Of a DNA stretch of 64,000 nucleotides, positions 61,820 to 64,000 are shown piece after piece. Position 1 is the stretch's first letter. Each line of letters begins with the position of its first letter. Source of the stretch: CAMLJR01 sp964500675 (lineage in GTDB: Bacteria > Pseudomonadota > Gammaproteobacteria > Pseudomonadales > CAMLJR01); assembly GCA_964500675.1 (NCBI GenBank), contig CAZCNY010000002.1:496001-560000 (forward strand). The letters run 5' to 3'. The notes under the pieces were generated by a model, which made no database searches, was not told where the DNA came from, and worked only from the letters and a program-made list of their open reading frames with translations. A program made the position numbers and the translations under genes.

Positions 61820-62941
61820 TTAAGTCAGCGCTACGGTGCGACGGAAACGTTCGTGCGCGATGGTGAAAAACACCACTCCGATCATCGCAATCGCCAGAAA
61901 ATCTTTCCACACCGCGCTGAAATCGGCGCCGCGATAAATAATGGCTTGTGTCAATGCGACGAAATGCGTGGTCGGTGTCGCTTGCATTATGTATTGCACA
62001 GCCAGCGGCATGCTTTCGCGCGGGGTGATGGCGCCCGACAAAATTTGCAGCGGCAGGATAATCAGAATCACGAGCAAGCCAAGTTGCGGCATCGAGCGCG
62101 CGATGGTCGCGAGGAAAATACCGAGCGCTGTCGTGGAAAATAAATACAGCGTTGCGCCCGCGATAAATAACGTGATCGAACCGCTGATCGGCACCTGCAA
62201 CACGCCGCGCACGACGAATTGCAGCGACAGATAGGCGGCAACCAATACCACCAGACCGTTCGCCCACACTTTGGCGGCCATGATTTCAAACGGCGTCAGC
62301 GGCATCACGAGCAAATGTTCGACGGTACCGTGCTCGCGTTCGCGAATCAGCGCCGCGCCCGTAAGAATGATCGACAGCATCGTTACGAACTCCATGATTT
62401 CCATCACGCCGCCGAACCAGAGGCCGGTTAAATTCGGATTGAATTTCACGCGCGTTTGCAACGCGATCGGCAGCACTGTCTCGGCGCGGTAGTGGCGCAG
62501 AAATTCGCCGACTTCACCGAGCGCGATTTGCTGAATGTAACTGGCGCCGATAAAGGCCTGGCTCATGCGCGTAGCATCGATGTCGAGTTGTAATTCGGGC
62601 CGCTTGCCCGCGATCACATCGCGCTGAAAATCGGCTGGAATGTCGATCGCGAACGTGTACTCGCCCGCATCGAGCGCCGGGTCAACCGCGCTCGCTTCGA
62701 TCAACACGGGAGGGTTGAAATGCGGCGGATAAAGTGCCGCGATGATGCGCTGCGACAACGGCGAGCGATCGTGATCGACGACGGCGACCGGTGCGCGATT
62801 GAGCTCGCGCGAAGTGCCGGTGGCCGCACTGTATACGCCGCCCGTGAACGCCCAGATAATAAAAATAAGCAATGCTTTATCGAACCACAGACTGCGCAGC
62901 TCCTTGAGGCCGAGTTGAAAAATATTGCCGAGTTTTCGCAT
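61820..62941 (-). CDS. ABC-2 type transporter permease (YhhJ/YbhR-like)
   Basis: This 373-residue inner-membrane permease has one N-terminal segment, a periplasmic domain of about 140 residues and five C-terminal segments. This is the plan of YbhS/YbhR- and YhhJ-type drug or lipid exporters. The signature region reads REREHGTVEHLLVMPLTPFEIMAAKV near residue 205. The ATG at 62941 is preferred because the ATG at 62947 would leave only two bases after the GGAG site. It follows the other permease gene with a near-overlap. The ATPase and membrane-fusion genes expected with such pairs are presumably beyond the window edge. Confidence 0.9.
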   Translation of the reverse strand: MRKLGNIFQLGLKELRSLWFDKALLIFIIWAFTGGVYSAATGTSRELNRAPVAVVDHDRSPLSQRIIAALYPPHFNPPVLIEASAVDPALDAGEYTFAIDIPADFQRDVIAGKRPELQLDIDATRMSQAFIGASYIQQIALGEVGEFLRHYRAETVLPIALQTRVKFNPNLTGLWFGGVMEIMEFVTMLSIILTGAALIREREHGTVEHLLVMPLTPFEIMAAKVWANGLVVLVAAYLSLQFVVRGVLQVPISGSITLFIAGATLYLFSTTALGIFLATIARSMPQLGLLVILIILPLQILSGAITPRESMPLAVQYIMQATPTTHFVALTQAIIYRGADFSAVWKDFLAIAMIGVVFFTIAHERFRRTVALT

Positions 62942-62943
62942 CG

Positions 62944-64000
62944 TCATTTCTCCTGTTTCTTAAGCAGCAGCAGCGATACAAAAATAAAAACAGGAGCGAA
63001 TGCGGCGAGCGCGAAAAAGTACGGCGCCAGCTCGCGAAAGCCGAGCGCTTTGGTGAACACGCCGCGGCAGATAACCAGAAAATACGTGGTCGGAAAGCCT
63101 GTGCCGATCCATTTCGCCGCGCCCTCAAGCGAGGATACGGGATCGGTGAGCCCCGAGAATTGCGTGGCCGGCAGCATCGTTGCAATCGAGGTGCCCGCGA
63201 GCGCGGCGATCTGTGTTTTCGTAAACGACGACATCAGCAGACCGAGGCTGGTCGTGGCGAAAATATACAAAATCGCGCCGATCACGAGTGCGGGGAAGCT
63301 GCCTTTGAGCGGTACGTTAAATACAAACAATGCGAGCAGCAGCAGACCGACAAAACTTAAAAAACTGACGCCGACGTAGGGGATTTGTTTGCCAACCAGA
63401 AATTCGAGCCGGGTCACGGGCGAGACGTACAAATTCACAATCGAACCGAGCTCCTTCTCGCGCACGACGCCGAGCGACATGAGCAGTGCCGGAATAAAAA
63501 CCAGCAGCAACGGAATCACGGCGGGCACCATCGCGTAAATACTTTTGAAATCCTGGTTGTAGCGATAGCGCATTTCGACATCGATCGGTGGCGCGAGCAT
63601 TTGCTGCATCCCCATGCGCGCGGCGAGAGCTTCCAGGTATTGATAATGCAACCCCTGCACATAGCCGCGAATCGTTTCGCCGCGAAACGGCATGGCGCCA
63701 TCGACCCACACGCCGATTTCGACATTTTTACCGCGGCGCAGATCGCGACCGTAATCGGGCGGAATTTCGAGTGCGACGCTGACTTCGCCCGTGCGCATGC
63801 GCCGATCGAGTTCGTCCTGCGTCTGCAGCGGCGGGCGTTCGACGAAATAGCGCGAGCCGGCAATGTTGGCGATGTAATCGCGGCTTTCGGGCGATTGATC
63901 GCGATCGAGTACGGCGAAGGTCAGGTCGTCGACATCCATCGTGATGCCGTAACCCAGAATCAGCATGAGCAGCATCGAACCGATCAGCGCAAATGCGAGG
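62944..64000 (-). CDS. ABC-2 type transporter permease, 5' end cut by the window
   Basis: At least 352 codons are visible; the frame is open to the edge of the window and the N-terminal start lies outside. It has the same plan as the downstream permease: a hydrophobic segment at the edge, a periplasmic domain, and five C-terminal segments with VVREKELGSIVNLYVSPVTRLEFLVGKQ near 180 residues from the visible end. Paired, non-identical ABC-2 permeases of this kind form heterodimeric exporters with an HlyD-type adaptor and an ATPase. Its stop is three bases from the next gene's ATG. Confidence 0.88.
   Translation of the reverse strand, partial: LAFALIGSMLLMLILGYGITMDVDDLTFAVLDRDQSPESRDYIANIAGSRYFVERPPLQTQDELDRRMRTGEVSVALEIPPDYGRDLRRGKNVEIGVWVDGAMPFRGETIRGYVQGLHYQYLEALAARMGMQQMLAPPIDVEMRYRYNQDFKSIYAMVPAVIPLLLVFIPALLMSLGVVREKELGSIVNLYVSPVTRLEFLVGKQIPYVGVSFLSFVGLLLLALFVFNVPLKGSFPALVIGAILYIFATTSLGLLMSSFTKTQIAALAGTSIATMLPATQFSGLTDPVSSLEGAAKWIGTGFPTTYFLVICRGVFTKALGFRELAPYFFALAAFAPVFIFVSLLLLKKQEK

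Noticed and set aside
1..64000. Frequent GCGATCGC octamers, reminiscent of the cyanobacterial HIP1 repeat
   Set aside because: Several copies were seen but not counted; the CG- and GATC-rich codon usage could produce them by chance, and the gene content is not cyanobacterial.

Overview
The window is a chromosomal segment of a proteobacterium, most likely a gammaproteobacterium. That assignment rests on gene content and moderately GC-rich coding sequence; no rRNA or tRNA is present to fix the taxonomy. Nearly all of it is coding, in tight operons with 4-base start/stop overlaps. No phage genes, transposases, CRISPR arrays or tRNAs were seen.

Region 1 (1-7.0 kb, minus strand) is a group 3b cytoplasmic [NiFe]-hydrogenase operon in the order hydB-hydG-hydD-hydA, then a maturation protease, and far downstream a short hypA. 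Between the protease and hypA lie two integron-type gene cassettes without an integrase: a PD-(D/E)XK nuclease-like protein and an SdpI-like membrane protein. Each is followed by a recognisable attC site. A REP-like inverted repeat sits at the hydD/hydA junction. Region 2 (7.0-10.5 kb, plus) holds Hsp20, a zinc alcohol dehydrogenase and FtsH, behind an FNR/Anr-like box, which suggests a low-oxygen or stress programme shared with the hydrogenase.

Region 3 (10.6-13.4 kb) has an AraC-type regulator and an exported alpha/beta hydrolase. Region 4 (13.4-35.4 kb, plus) is a long, tightly packed biosynthetic operon. It encodes two giant synthases related to PUFA/secondary-lipid synthases: NMO-NMO-KS-AT-ACP-ACP-KR and KS-AT-DH-PPTase. 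After them come a free ACP, a family 1 glycosyltransferase, an alpha/beta hydrolase, an LCM-type methyltransferase, a condensation-fold acyltransferase, an HlyD/MacB-like exporter with two FtsX-type permeases, and a lipoprotein hydrolase. Together they could make, decorate and export a glycosylated, esterified lipid or polyketide. This is the best candidate for an undescribed system here.

Region 5 (35.4-41.4 kb) holds a membrane acyltransferase, a GT-C-like membrane protein and a hybrid histidine kinase. Region 6 (41.7-46.7 kb) is a nucleotide module: phosphoribosyltransferase and B12-dependent ribonucleotide reductase (plus strand) facing PRPP synthetase and a thymidine/AMP phosphorylase (minus strand). 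Region 7 (46.9-52.6 kb) carries a secreted DUF2059-like protein, a thioesterase, an SLC13-type transporter and the three-gene AmmeMemoRadiSam operon.

Region 8 (52.8-61.6 kb) looks catabolic: two SDRs, a PhyH dioxygenase, an amidohydrolase, two P450s, an AhpD/CMD-like protein and a crotonase-fold protein. It also holds decayed remnants of an AraC regulator and an acyl-CoA ligase. Region 9 (61.8-64 kb) has two ABC-2 type permeases, the second cut by the window edge. Short in-frame or intergenic tandem duplications recur throughout.
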